Shown one piece after another: positions 53,469-61,329 of a DNA stretch of 64,000 bases. The notes beneath the pieces are model-generated. The model was not told where the DNA came from. It saw nothing but the letters and a program-made list of their open reading frames with translations, and made no database searches. Within the stretch, counting starts at the first letter, position 1. Every line of letters starts with the position of its first letter. The DNA lies in the NCBI GenBank assembly GCA_022796795.1, contig JAAWJI010000002.1, positions 102,739-166,738 on the forward strand. Direction: 5' to 3'. The translations under genes and the position numbers were made by a program. The DNA is from Lachnospiraceae bacterium (GTDB taxonomy: Bacteria; Bacillota; Clostridia; Lachnospirales; Lachnospiraceae).

Positions 53469-54953
53469 TTAGCGAATAATTTCAATGATATCTTCCTCTG
53501 GGATATCACTGCCTGTCAGCTCGCCCACAATGGATCCGTCTCTCATTACGATCACACGGCTGCAGTTTACAACCACCTCAGACAGGTCGTCGGAAATAAT
53601 GATAACCGCCAGTCCCTCATTGGCAAGCTCGTGGATCAGGGAATGGATGTCCTGCTTGGCTCCCACGTCCACACCTACGGTGGGGCCGTTGAGAATCAAA
53701 ACATCCAAATCATTGCTGAGCCACTTGGAAAGTACAATCTTCTGCTGATTTCCTCCGGACAGAGTGGACGCAAATTTGCGCACATCATCCGTGGCAATGG
53801 AGAATTTCTCCTTCCAGATATTGGCATCATCCAGAATATCCTGATGCTTCAGGAATCCGAATGCACCGGAAAGACGTTTCAGGGAGGACAGAGTAATATT
53901 ATCCGCAATGGGCTGCTGCAGGCAGAGCCCCTCAGTCAGACGGTCCTCCGGCACATAACCGATGCGGAGCTTCTGGGCCTGGATGGGGGAGGTAATATTG
54001 ACCTGCTGTCCATTCAGGGTAATGGTGCCGCTGTCCGGTTTTCCTAGGCCAAAGAGACTTAAGGCCAGCTCTGTACGGCCAGATCCCAGAAGTCCTGTAA
54101 CTCCCAGGATTTCGCCCTTGCGCAGCTCAAAGGAAACATCGTGGTATTTATTTTTCTGGCATAGGTTCTCTACCTTCAGCACCGGCTCCTTGCTGATATT
54201 CTTGGGAACAAAATGATCGTCTGTGAGCTCACGGCCTGTCATATGGAAGGTAAACTGCTGTCTTGTCAGACTGGCAGTGGGGCCTGCATACACATTTTTG
54301 CCGTTCCGCATGATACAGACATCATCGGAAATCTCAAAAATTTCCTCTGTTTTATGACTGATAAACATAATGGCAATGCCCGTGTCCTTCAGCTGGCGCA
54401 CTGTCTTGAAGAGTGCGTCCACCTCTCTCTTGGTGAGAGCTGTGGTGGGCTCATCCATAATGATCAGCTTTGCATTAAACAGAAGGGCGCGACAGATAGC
54501 AACCAGCTGCTTATCCGCCACACTCAGCTCTCCCATCTTTGCCTGGAGATCGATTTCGTAGCCAATCTTAGACAAAGCCTCCTTGGCTGTAATCTCCCAG
54601 CGCTTCCGGTTCACCAGCTTCTTTCCTTCTGTAATTTCCGAGTTAATTGCCAGGTTTTCCATCACCGTCAGATTCGGAAAAATGGACAGGTCCTGGTAAA
54701 TTACCTGAATTCCCAGTCGGGTTGCCTCTGCAGGCGTAATTTTGGAAATCTTATTCCCCTCAAAAATCACTTCCCCCTCATCTCTTGTATATACACCGGA
54801 AATGATCTTTACGAGCGTGGATTTGCCGCAGCCGTTCTCGCCAGCCAGACACATTACCTTACCGGGTCTGATTGCAAAATTTACGTGGTCCAGCGCGTGG
54901 ACTCCAGCAAACGATTTGCAGATTCCGGTCATTTGAAGCAGATATTCTGACAT
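53469..54953 (-). CDS. ribose-type sugar ABC transporter ATPase, second Walker B degenerate
   Basis: 494 residues with two nucleotide-binding domains. The first is complete: GENGCGKSTLVK, LSVADKQLVAI, LIIMDEPTTALT. The second has the usual degenerate Walker A (GLLGSGRTELALSLFG) and an intact signature LSGGNQQKIVLSKWL, but its Walker B reads DVLILNGPTVGVDVGAK where LILDEPTRGIDVGAK is normal, so both catalytic acids are replaced. It energises import by the two permeases downstream. It follows the binding-protein gene after a 135-base gap with a hairpin. Confidence 0.92.
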   Translation of the reverse strand: MSEYLLQMTGICKSFAGVHALDHVNFAIRPGKVMCLAGENGCGKSTLVKIISGVYTRDEGEVIFEGNKISKITPAEATRLGIQVIYQDLSIFPNLTVMENLAINSEITEGKKLVNRKRWEITAKEALSKIGYEIDLQAKMGELSVADKQLVAICRALLFNAKLIIMDEPTTALTKREVDALFKTVRQLKDTGIAIMFISHKTEEIFEISDDVCIMRNGKNVYAGPTASLTRQQFTFHMTGRELTDDHFVPKNISKEPVLKVENLCQKNKYHDVSFELRKGEILGVTGLLGSGRTELALSLFGLGKPDSGTITLNGQQVNITSPIQAQKLRIGYVPEDRLTEGLCLQQPIADNITLSSLKRLSGAFGFLKHQDILDDANIWKEKFSIATDDVRKFASTLSGGNQQKIVLSKWLSNDLDVLILNGPTVGVDVGAKQDIHSLIHELANEGLAVIIISDDLSEVVVNCSRVIVMRDGSIVGELTGSDIPEEDIIEIIR

Positions 54954-55015
54954 AGATGTGCAAACTCCTTCTCTTCATCTCCCGAACCAGGCCGGCCGGG
55001 TTGTCTTAATTGCTA

Positions 55016-55048
55016 CCGAGGCAGAGAAGCTACGCTCCTCTGCCTCGG
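55016..55048 (-). other. intercistronic hairpin after the binding-protein gene
   Basis: CCGAGGCAGAG (55016-55026) pairs with CTCTGCCTCGG (55038-55048), no T-tract. It probably stabilises or attenuates the transcript so that more binding protein than ATPase is made. Confidence 0.65.
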
Positions 55049-55088
55049 AACATGTTTTTAGTTATTCAGTTGTATTTCCTGTCTTCAT

Positions 55089-56177
55089 TTAGAAACCAAA
55101 ATCGTCCACATTGTCCATGGTGATGGCGATCTGGCCCTGTCCGATGATTACCTTGCCGTCAACGGTTACATTGGTGTAACCCTCTTCCTTCAGGTCTGTA
55201 CCGGTCTTGATCTCGCCGCCGTTCCACAGCTCCATACCAGCGTTCAGCATAACCTTTGCGGAAACAGCTGCATCCCACAGAGCAACGCTGCCCAGAGTAC
55301 CGTCTGCCAGATAATCCTTTACCTCCAGAGGCATAGCAACGGAGATTGCAAACATCTCGCCTGTCAGCCCCATCTCCTGGATAGCGCGGGCTGCGCCGGG
55401 AGCGTCAAAGGAGCCTGTTCCCAGGATACCCTTCAGGTTGGGATATTTCTCGCGAAGCTGCTTGGTCAGCTCATAAGCCTTCTGTGCATCAGAGTCATCC
55501 TCTACGCGCTTGTCGTCTACCAGAGTCATGTTGGGATATGCCTCCTGCTGACGTGCCACAGCGCCGTCTGCCCAGTTATTCTGGGACTCCATGGTGAAGG
55601 AACCAACCATGGTGATGTACTCGCCTTCCTCACCCATCTGAGCTGCCAGCTGGTCCATCAGGAATGCGCCAAGACCTGCCTCATCAAAAGCCTCTACGTC
55701 AAAGGTAATGTTCTCCATACCGGATGCCTCGGTAGCGATTACAATAATGCCCTTGTCCAGAGCGGTCTTGCAGATCGCCTCGCAGGCTGCCGGGTCGTTG
55801 GGGGAGAAGCAAAGGATGTCAACACCCTGGTTTACCAGGTCTGTCATGATCTGAACCTGAGCTGCTGCGTCAACCTCAGCCGGTCCCTTGTAAATAACTT
55901 CAATACCATTTGCCTCAGACCACTCGGTTACGCCGCCGCGTACATGCTCCCACCATGCCTGGCCTTCTACCTTGGGTACGAAAGCGATGGTCGGTGTGTC
56001 GCCCTTGGGCGCCTCTGCCTCTGCAGGCGCTTCTGCAGGCTCTTCTGCCTCTGCAGGCGCTTCTGCGGGCTCTTCTGTCGATGCAGGTGCTGCAGGCTGC
56101 TCTGCGGGTTTTGAACCACAGGCTACCAGACCTACAGTCATTGCTGCCACTAACGCTAATGCAAGGATCCTTTTCAT
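55089..56177 (-). CDS. ribose-type sugar-binding lipoprotein
   Basis: 362 residues. Signal peptide with lipobox LVACGS, then a low-complexity linker of Ala, Glu and Pro (about 27-58, four PAEAPAEAEE-like units) that places the domain away from the membrane. The binding domain is of the periplasmic-binding-protein type 1 class (TIAFVPKVEGQAWWEHVRGG, VDILCFSPNDPAACEAI, LKGILGTGSFDAPGAARAI), like RhaS, LsrB or RbsB. With a rhamnose-mutarotase-like gene upstream, a deoxysugar ligand is likely. Start follows AGGAGG. Confidence 0.92.
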   Translation of the reverse strand: MKRILALALVAAMTVGLVACGSKPAEQPAAPASTEEPAEAPAEAEEPAEAPAEAEAPKGDTPTIAFVPKVEGQAWWEHVRGGVTEWSEANGIEVIYKGPAEVDAAAQVQIMTDLVNQGVDILCFSPNDPAACEAICKTALDKGIIVIATEASGMENITFDVEAFDEAGLGAFLMDQLAAQMGEEGEYITMVGSFTMESQNNWADGAVARQQEAYPNMTLVDDKRVEDDSDAQKAYELTKQLREKYPNLKGILGTGSFDAPGAARAIQEMGLTGEMFAISVAMPLEVKDYLADGTLGSVALWDAAVSAKVMLNAGMELWNGGEIKTGTDLKEEGYTNVTVDGKVIIGQGQIAITMDNVDDFGF

Positions 56178-56302
56178 TGTTTTTCCTCCTAAAAATAATG
56201 TTTTTATAACTTCCGCAAAAAGCGGAAACTACCATAAATTATGTGGGGAATCCGCCTAAAGCTCTCCTCTCTTTGGAAAGCAGGCAGTTCCCTTGTCTCA
56301 TT

Positions 56303-56626
56303 CTAGTCCAGATGGTAAACCTCCTCCATATCAGACCAGAACTCCCCTTCCGCCTTATCCGGCAGGGGCTGCATCAAGGGTTTTACCAGGTCCCACCACT
56401 TCTGAGTCGTGGGATCCGCAGCCATTTTTGCCATATCGGCTTCATAATCATCCCCTACATATTCAAAATAGGAGAAGAGATAATCGCCTCTGCTGTAAAT
56501 GCTGTAATTTTGGATATTACAAGCTTTGATCATCTCATTGACGCCGGGCAGCGGATCAGCATGATAACGCTTATATGCCTCCAGCCCCTCCGGCTTTACC
56601 TGAATCATTTGTCCGATTCTCATCAT
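56303..56626 (-). CDS. rhaM: L-rhamnose mutarotase-like protein
   Basis: 107 residues, the normal length of RhaM. IGQMIQVKPEGLEAYKRYHA and NYSIYSRGDYLFSYFEYVG are RhaM signatures and include the active-site histidine and tyrosines. RhaM converts alpha and beta anomers of L-rhamnose; relatives act on other sugars. No other rhamnose catabolism genes (RhaA, RhaB, RhaD) are near. It lies between the URO-D-family gene (24-base gap) and the sugar-binding protein, suggesting an anomer-specific step on the imported sugar. Confidence 0.9.
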   Translation of the reverse strand: MMRIGQMIQVKPEGLEAYKRYHADPLPGVNEMIKACNIQNYSIYSRGDYLFSYFEYVGDDYEADMAKMAADPTTQKWWDLVKPLMQPLPDKAEGEFWSDMEEVYHLD

Positions 56627-56650
56627 ATCAAAGACCGCCTTTCTGAAATC

Positions 56651-57697
56651 TTAGTAGATTTTATTGGCTTCCTCAAACAATGCCTGTACGTTGGCAGGAG
56701 GCACATCGCCCTGAAGCGCTTCATGGCTGGGAGAGATAATCAATCCTGTGGGGAAATATCCTCTCAGCTCTTTTACCTTCTCCTTTACCTGCTCCGGAGT
56801 TCCGTTGGGCAGAAGATCCTGGGTATCCACGCCGCCGCAGAAAGAGACCTTACCCTCGAATTTCTCTTTCAGATTTGCCGGCTGCATGCCTGCTGCCAGG
56901 GCCTGAATCGGATGGATTGCGTCTACGCCGGCCTCAATGAGAAGAGGAATAGCATCCACAATAGAACCGCAGGAATGATATACGATCTTTACCCCGTAGC
57001 TGTGGGCAATATCAATCAGTCTCTTCGCTCCCGGAATGATAAACTCAGAAACAAGGGCCGGGCTCAGCATCAGGCCTCTCTGACTTCCCATATCATCTCC
57101 GATCAGAATAGCATGTACTTTTCCCTTGGTGGCCTCCAGGAAAATCTTTAAAGCCTTCTCATAGAACGCTACAATATGGTCGTCCACATAATGCACCATC
57201 TCCGGCTCCGCCACCATATTCATCAGAGCGGTCTGCATACCGAACGCGGCGCAGGTATCCTGGAAATGGCAGGCCCAGAGCATACCCATCACCGTCTTAT
57301 CCCCAGGCGCTTCATCCACAAGCTTCTTGCAAAGCTCTGGATCTATGTATTTCTCCGGATCCGGCCACGGGAAATTCACTGCTTTCACATCATCCAGATC
57401 CTCACAAGTGGCAAAGCATCCGTCCGCAGTCAGGGTACGGTGTTCCACATCCACATTGGTTCCATTCATATACCAGTCAAAAGCTGCAAAAATCGCGTTA
57501 CACGTCTCTGAGTGATAGGGAATCTCCACTGCGTAAAAGTCATCTCCACAAACCTTTTTCAGCTCTTTCACATCCGGTACTTTGTAATGAGCGCACAACC
57601 GCTCCACTGCCTCGGGAGTGGGATCTCCCATCCAGCACGCAGGCCTGTCAACCGGCTTTCTCTCAATGGTCGCGTAGAATCTTTCGATACTATTCAT
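56651..57697 (-). CDS. uroporphyrinogen decarboxylase-family protein, probable corrinoid methyltransferase
   Basis: 348 residues from the ATG at 57697, eight bases after AAGGAG. It has the URO-D barrel: N-terminal SIERFYATIERKPVDRPA, a VYHSCGSIVDA segment with H241-x-C243 (the zinc-binding motif of MtaA/MtbA-type methyltransferases), FCGGVDTQDLL with C287 and ISPSHEALQGDVPPANVQAL near the end. The late cysteine ligand of MtaA is not at its usual place; SPSH occupies that region. True HemE lacks the HxC motif. Neighbouring corrinoid protein, mutarotase and sugar importer suggest methyl transfer from a sugar substrate. It heads the operon. Confidence 0.75.
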   Translation of the reverse strand: MNSIERFYATIERKPVDRPACWMGDPTPEAVERLCAHYKVPDVKELKKVCGDDFYAVEIPYHSETCNAIFAAFDWYMNGTNVDVEHRTLTADGCFATCEDLDDVKAVNFPWPDPEKYIDPELCKKLVDEAPGDKTVMGMLWACHFQDTCAAFGMQTALMNMVAEPEMVHYVDDHIVAFYEKALKIFLEATKGKVHAILIGDDMGSQRGLMLSPALVSEFIIPGAKRLIDIAHSYGVKIVYHSCGSIVDAIPLLIEAGVDAIHPIQALAAGMQPANLKEKFEGKVSFCGGVDTQDLLPNGTPEQVKEKVKELRGYFPTGLIISPSHEALQGDVPPANVQALFEEANKIY

Positions 57698-57752
57698 AAA
57701 ATAGGCTCCTTTCTCTTTGTTCACCTTACCATTTCTGTGAATTTCTGATTCT

Positions 57753-57780
57753 ATTATAACGCTTTTTTCGGCAATTCCAA
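57753..57780 (-). promoter_or_regulatory. promoter of the URO-D/rhaM/ABC operon
   Basis: Minus strand TTGGAA (57775-57780), 16-base spacer, TATAAT (57753-57758), leader about 50 bases. Confidence 0.65.
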
Positions 57781-57805
57781 CAAGATTTTATTTTTAAATT
57801 TAATC

Positions 57806-57826
57806 GTTTAACCATATTGGTTAAAC
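57806..57826. promoter_or_regulatory. perfect 21-bp palindrome upstream of the operon promoter
   Basis: GTTTAACCA, three bases, TGGTTAAAC. It lies 26 bases upstream of the -35 on the operon side. The half-site GGTTAAA recurs in the larger palindrome at 57990-58019, so both are likely sites of the divergent LacI-type regulator. Confidence 0.7.
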
Positions 57827-57989
57827 AGATTTCCCTTTTCACCCTTTTTCTTTTATTTCCTTCTTGTCATTTTGAATAATTTCAAATAAAGAAACCGACA
57901 CATTTTTATATATTCTATCAGTTTTATAATGAAAAATCAAGGCTCCTTTTCGACATAAATCCATTTCCCAGAAAATTTAGTTAAATTTC

Positions 57990-58019
57990 ACCTGACTGGT
58001 TAAATTTAACTTGACAGGT
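57990..58019. promoter_or_regulatory. 30-bp imperfect palindrome overlapping the regulator promoter
   Basis: Arms ACCTG...C and G...CAGGT surround a perfect 12-base core GTTAAATTTAAC (57999-58010). Its right arm contains the -35 TTGACA of the regulator promoter, so binding should repress the regulator itself. Confidence 0.7.
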
Positions 58020-58040
58020 TATCCAATTTTATCTGATAAT
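58011..58040 (+). promoter_or_regulatory. promoter of the LacI/SBP fusion regulator
   Basis: TTGACA (58011-58016), 18-base spacer, GATAAT (58035-58040), about 80 bases before the start codon. Confidence 0.65.
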
Positions 58041-58121
58041 ATATCTATATTTTCTATATTTTAGCACTTCTATTTTCAGAAACTCTGCTGAAATTTTACT
58101 GTGACTAGGGAGGTTTTCTGT

Positions 58122-60374
58122 ATGACGACATTAAAAGAAGTGGCGCAGCTGGCCGGCGTCTCCATCGCCACCGTCTCCTACTGCATTAACGGGACCAAGA
58201 ATATAAAACCAGAGACGCGTCTGAAGATCATGCAGGCCATTGAGGAGCTGAACTATATCCCCAACCGTTCCGCCAAAAATCTGCGGGATCCGGACTCCCA
58301 TGAAATCGGCATTGTTCTGCCCGATATTGAAGATCACTACTACTCTGAGATTCTCAAAGGCCTGGTTTATGAGGCCGAAAACGCAAACTATGCCCTGAAC
58401 ATTGCCTTTACCTACCGCATGCCCAAGCAAGAATGTAAAATCATACAGGATTTTATCAGCCGCAATGTAAGCGGCCTTGCCATTCTTACCTGCCAGCCCT
58501 CCAACACAGAATTTTTCCGAAACAGTGTGATCCGCTATGGAATTCCCTGCGTATTTATTGATCGGATTCCCAAAGGACTGGACGTGAATTTTCAGGCTTT
58601 TGACAATTATACCACCGTTCACTACCTTACCGGGCAGCTTCTCTCCAGGGGGTACGACAAAATTGGCCTTATGACAGGACCGGAAGAGCTGCTGGGGGAA
58701 TCCGACTGTATCTACGCCTTCACCGACGCCCATATTGAACACAAGAAAGTCTATTACCCGGATCTGATTCAGTCCTGCGATATGACCAAGGAGGGCTCCT
58801 TCCGCATTTTTATGAGCTCTCTAAAAAGCGGAATCCCCCAGGCTATTATCTCCTCCTCCGAGGACATGACCAAGGGCATTGTGGAAGCGCTGAATCTGTG
58901 TCATATCCGCATTCCAGAAGACATCTGCGTCATTACACTTGGTATTGAGTGCTGGAATAATTCCAACTACCATCCCCATGTGATCCACACCTCCCGCAGG
59001 GCTTTCACCTTGGGCAAGGATTGCTGTAAACTCCTCCTCCGCAATATTTTGTCGCCTCATCTCTTTGAGACGGAATTCATGCTGCGCCAGGAACGGCATC
59101 TGGCGGAATCCCTGGTTCTGCCCGCTCCTCCCAAGCCCTTTTCCTTCCCTGCCAACAAAAAAAAGCTTCGGATTCTGTCCCTGGATCTGCCCACAATCCG
59201 CGCCCTTTCCTCTGTGGCCCAGGAATTTTCCTGTCTGTACGGAGCTCAGGTGCAGGTGGATTACCTGCCCATCCGGGAACTTTTCCACGCGGTCTGTGAG
59301 GATTCCAAAAGAGAAAAGAGCCTCTACGACATCTACATCGTAGATGTGTCCTGGCTCCGCTATCTGATTCATGAGAACTGTCTGAGGGATCTGACAGGCT
59401 TTATTCAGTCCCGGGCCGTGGATACCTCCCACATTGTACAGAAAAATCTGGAAAACTGCTATTATAAGGGCCGCTACTATGGGCTTCCGATTATCGGAGG
59501 CTCCCATTTGCTGTTTTACCGCAAGGATTTCTTTACCAGCACCAGACTGCAGAAGGCCTTTAAAGCCCAGCATCATATTTCCCTGCGTCCTCCCAAAACC
59601 TGGACCGAGTTTAACGGCATCGCCCGGTTTTTTACCCGATCCTTTAACCCGGAATCCCCCTCGGTTTTTGGCACCTCTCTGCCTGCCTATATGAGCGAAG
59701 AGCTGGCCCTGGAAATCCTCATCCGCCTGTGGAGCTATGGGGGAGGCCTTTTCGACCATAATAACCGCCTGGCTCTCCACACGTCCCAGAATATCCGGGG
59801 GTATCAGAGCCTTCTGGAAACCTGTTCCTATGTTTCTCCTAACTTCATCAGCCACAATCATCAGAAATCCTTCCAGGATTTCGGCCAGGGCAAAACCGCC
59901 ATGCTGGTTTCCTTCACGGAATACGCCGGAGACCTGAAAAACTGCGTGCCCAATGATATGCTCTCCAATATCGGCTACTGCACCATGCCAGGCGGTACTC
60001 CCGCCAACGTGGGATGGCAGATGGGCGTCAGCAAATCCACCAAAAACTGGGAACTGATTCAGGAATTTTTTAAATGGGTGTGTACCAAGCACACCAGCTA
60101 TTATCTCACCATTCTGGATGGGCAGGCCGTCATGAAGTACCCCTACCAGAATCATGAGCTGTTGAAGCTTTATCCCTGGCTGGATCTGACCGATGAGGGA
60201 ATCCGTCTGTCCCATTCCCGGATCTATCCCATCCGAAGCAGAGACCGGAATATTCCCCCCTATCAGGTGGAGACGGTTTTCTGTCAGGCCTTTCACCGGA
60301 TCTGGGAGGACGGTCTTCCCATTGAACAGGCCCTGAAGGAGGGCCAGCAGGAGCTTTATCGGCTTTTTGCATAA
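58122..60374 (+). CDS. LacI-type regulator fused to a family-1 solute-binding domain
   Basis: 750 residues from the ATG at 58122 (GGGAGG, eight bases upstream). Residues 1-50 are a LacI HTH (TLKEVAQLAGVSIATVSYCI), 60-335 a LacI sensor domain (EIGIVLPDIEDHYYSEILKG, RGYDKIGLMTGPEE), and after a linker near 340-355 the remaining 395 residues resemble an extracellular family-1 binding protein (LRILSLDLPTIRALSSVAQEF, YYGLPIIGGSHLLFYRKDFF, MLVSFTEYAGDLK, GWQMGVSKSTKN). No signal peptide exists, so both binding domains should be in the cytoplasm. Two ligand inputs on one repressor are implied. It is divergent from the URO-D/ABC operon. Confidence 0.88.
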   Translation: MTTLKEVAQLAGVSIATVSYCINGTKNIKPETRLKIMQAIEELNYIPNRSAKNLRDPDSHEIGIVLPDIEDHYYSEILKGLVYEAENANYALNIAFTYRMPKQECKIIQDFISRNVSGLAILTCQPSNTEFFRNSVIRYGIPCVFIDRIPKGLDVNFQAFDNYTTVHYLTGQLLSRGYDKIGLMTGPEELLGESDCIYAFTDAHIEHKKVYYPDLIQSCDMTKEGSFRIFMSSLKSGIPQAIISSSEDMTKGIVEALNLCHIRIPEDICVITLGIECWNNSNYHPHVIHTSRRAFTLGKDCCKLLLRNILSPHLFETEFMLRQERHLAESLVLPAPPKPFSFPANKKKLRILSLDLPTIRALSSVAQEFSCLYGAQVQVDYLPIRELFHAVCEDSKREKSLYDIYIVDVSWLRYLIHENCLRDLTGFIQSRAVDTSHIVQKNLENCYYKGRYYGLPIIGGSHLLFYRKDFFTSTRLQKAFKAQHHISLRPPKTWTEFNGIARFFTRSFNPESPSVFGTSLPAYMSEELALEILIRLWSYGGGLFDHNNRLALHTSQNIRGYQSLLETCSYVSPNFISHNHQKSFQDFGQGKTAMLVSFTEYAGDLKNCVPNDMLSNIGYCTMPGGTPANVGWQMGVSKSTKNWELIQEFFKWVCTKHTSYYLTILDGQAVMKYPYQNHELLKLYPWLDLTDEGIRLSHSRIYPIRSRDRNIPPYQVETVFCQAFHRIWEDGLPIEQALKEGQQELYRLFA

Positions 60375-60403
60375 AGGGTTCTGGATGAACTCTTACATCG
60401 AAA

Positions 60404-60432
60404 AAAGAGTCCGGCCACAGTCCGGACTCTTT
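60404..60432. terminator. bidirectional terminator
   Basis: AAAGAGTCCGG/CCGGACTCTTT with a 7-base loop, A-rich on the left and TTTCTATG on the right. It separates the convergent regulator and corrinoid-protein genes. Confidence 0.85.
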
Positions 60433-60474
60433 CTATGTATTTTAATTGATCCTATATCATACAGGCGGAATGGC

Positions 60475-61113
60475 TTATGCGTTTGCCAGCTGCTTTGCCA
60501 GCTGTGCTGCACTTGCTGCATCCTCGCTGTAGCCGTCAGCGCCGATCTCATCTGCAAATGCCTGGGTAATGGGCGCGCCGCCTACCATGATCTTGATTCT
60601 GTCGCGGAAGGGCTGCTCATTGAGAGCTGCAACGGTGTCGCGCAGAGCCGGCATCGTGGTGGTCAGAAGTGCGGAGCATCCAACCAGAGTTGCATCCGGA
60701 TTCTCGTTTACTGCCTCGATGAATTTCTCAATGGGTACGTCGATACCCAGGTCGATAACTTCAAAGCCAGCGCTCTCGATCATCATGCCAACCAGGTTCT
60801 TTCCGATGTCATGCAGATCGCCTGCAACGGTTCCCAGGATCATCTTGCCTGCAGAAGCGGTTCCGCCGCTGGCCAGATGGGGTTTCAGAACCTCCACGCC
60901 CTTCTTCATAGCACGTGCTGCCACCAGCATCTCCGGCACGAAGATCTCGTTATTCTTAAACTTCTCGCCTACAACGCCCATAGCGTCGATCATACCGCTA
61001 TTGAGAATCTCAACGGGATCACAGCCTTCATCGAGGGCTTCCTGCACAAGTCCTCCTACCAGCTTTGCTTTTCCTTTTTCAACGGCTTCTGCAACTTCCT
61101 GAATTTTCGACAT
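60475..61113 (-). CDS. methyltransferase-type corrinoid protein
   Basis: 212 residues. Residues 1-85 are the helical cap domain (MtbC/MetH-type, GEKFKNNEIFVPEMLVAARAMK). The B12-binding domain follows with the lower-ligand histidine H101 in GDLHDIGKNLV, CSALLTTT and IMVGGAPIT. It shuttles methyl groups between a substrate methyltransferase and a second methyltransferase. No cognate MttB/MtaB-type gene adjoins it; the closest partner is the URO-D-family protein at 56651-57697. No reductive activase is in the window. The start follows AGGAGG-like sequence (AAGGAGGACTGGAAA). Confidence 0.93.
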   Translation of the reverse strand: MSKIQEVAEAVEKGKAKLVGGLVQEALDEGCDPVEILNSGMIDAMGVVGEKFKNNEIFVPEMLVAARAMKKGVEVLKPHLASGGTASAGKMILGTVAGDLHDIGKNLVGMMIESAGFEVIDLGIDVPIEKFIEAVNENPDATLVGCSALLTTTMPALRDTVAALNEQPFRDRIKIMVGGAPITQAFADEIGADGYSEDAASAAQLAKQLANA

Positions 61114-61329
61114 TTTCCAGTCCTCCTTATGTTTTGTTCACAACCACCATGAAACAAATTCATGTTACATTCATTTTAGCCTTTTTTCACAAAATTCGCA
61201 AGTCATTTGCGCAGTTTTCTTTCCTACAAAATGTTGGAATCCAGGAGCTGTTTTTTGACAGATTGTACAGTCCTGTATCACAGGAAAACATACGCGCAGC
61301 AGCCCCCTGTACAGGAAAGGCGGACCTCT

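Noticed and set aside
56651..57697. Haem-pathway uroporphyrinogen decarboxylase HemE
   Set aside because: It carries HxC and additional cysteines and sits in a sugar importer operon with no haem gene nearby.
58821..60296. Minus-strand frame of about 490 codons
   Set aside because: Opposite the fusion regulator; the regulator has start signals, domains and a promoter, this frame has none.
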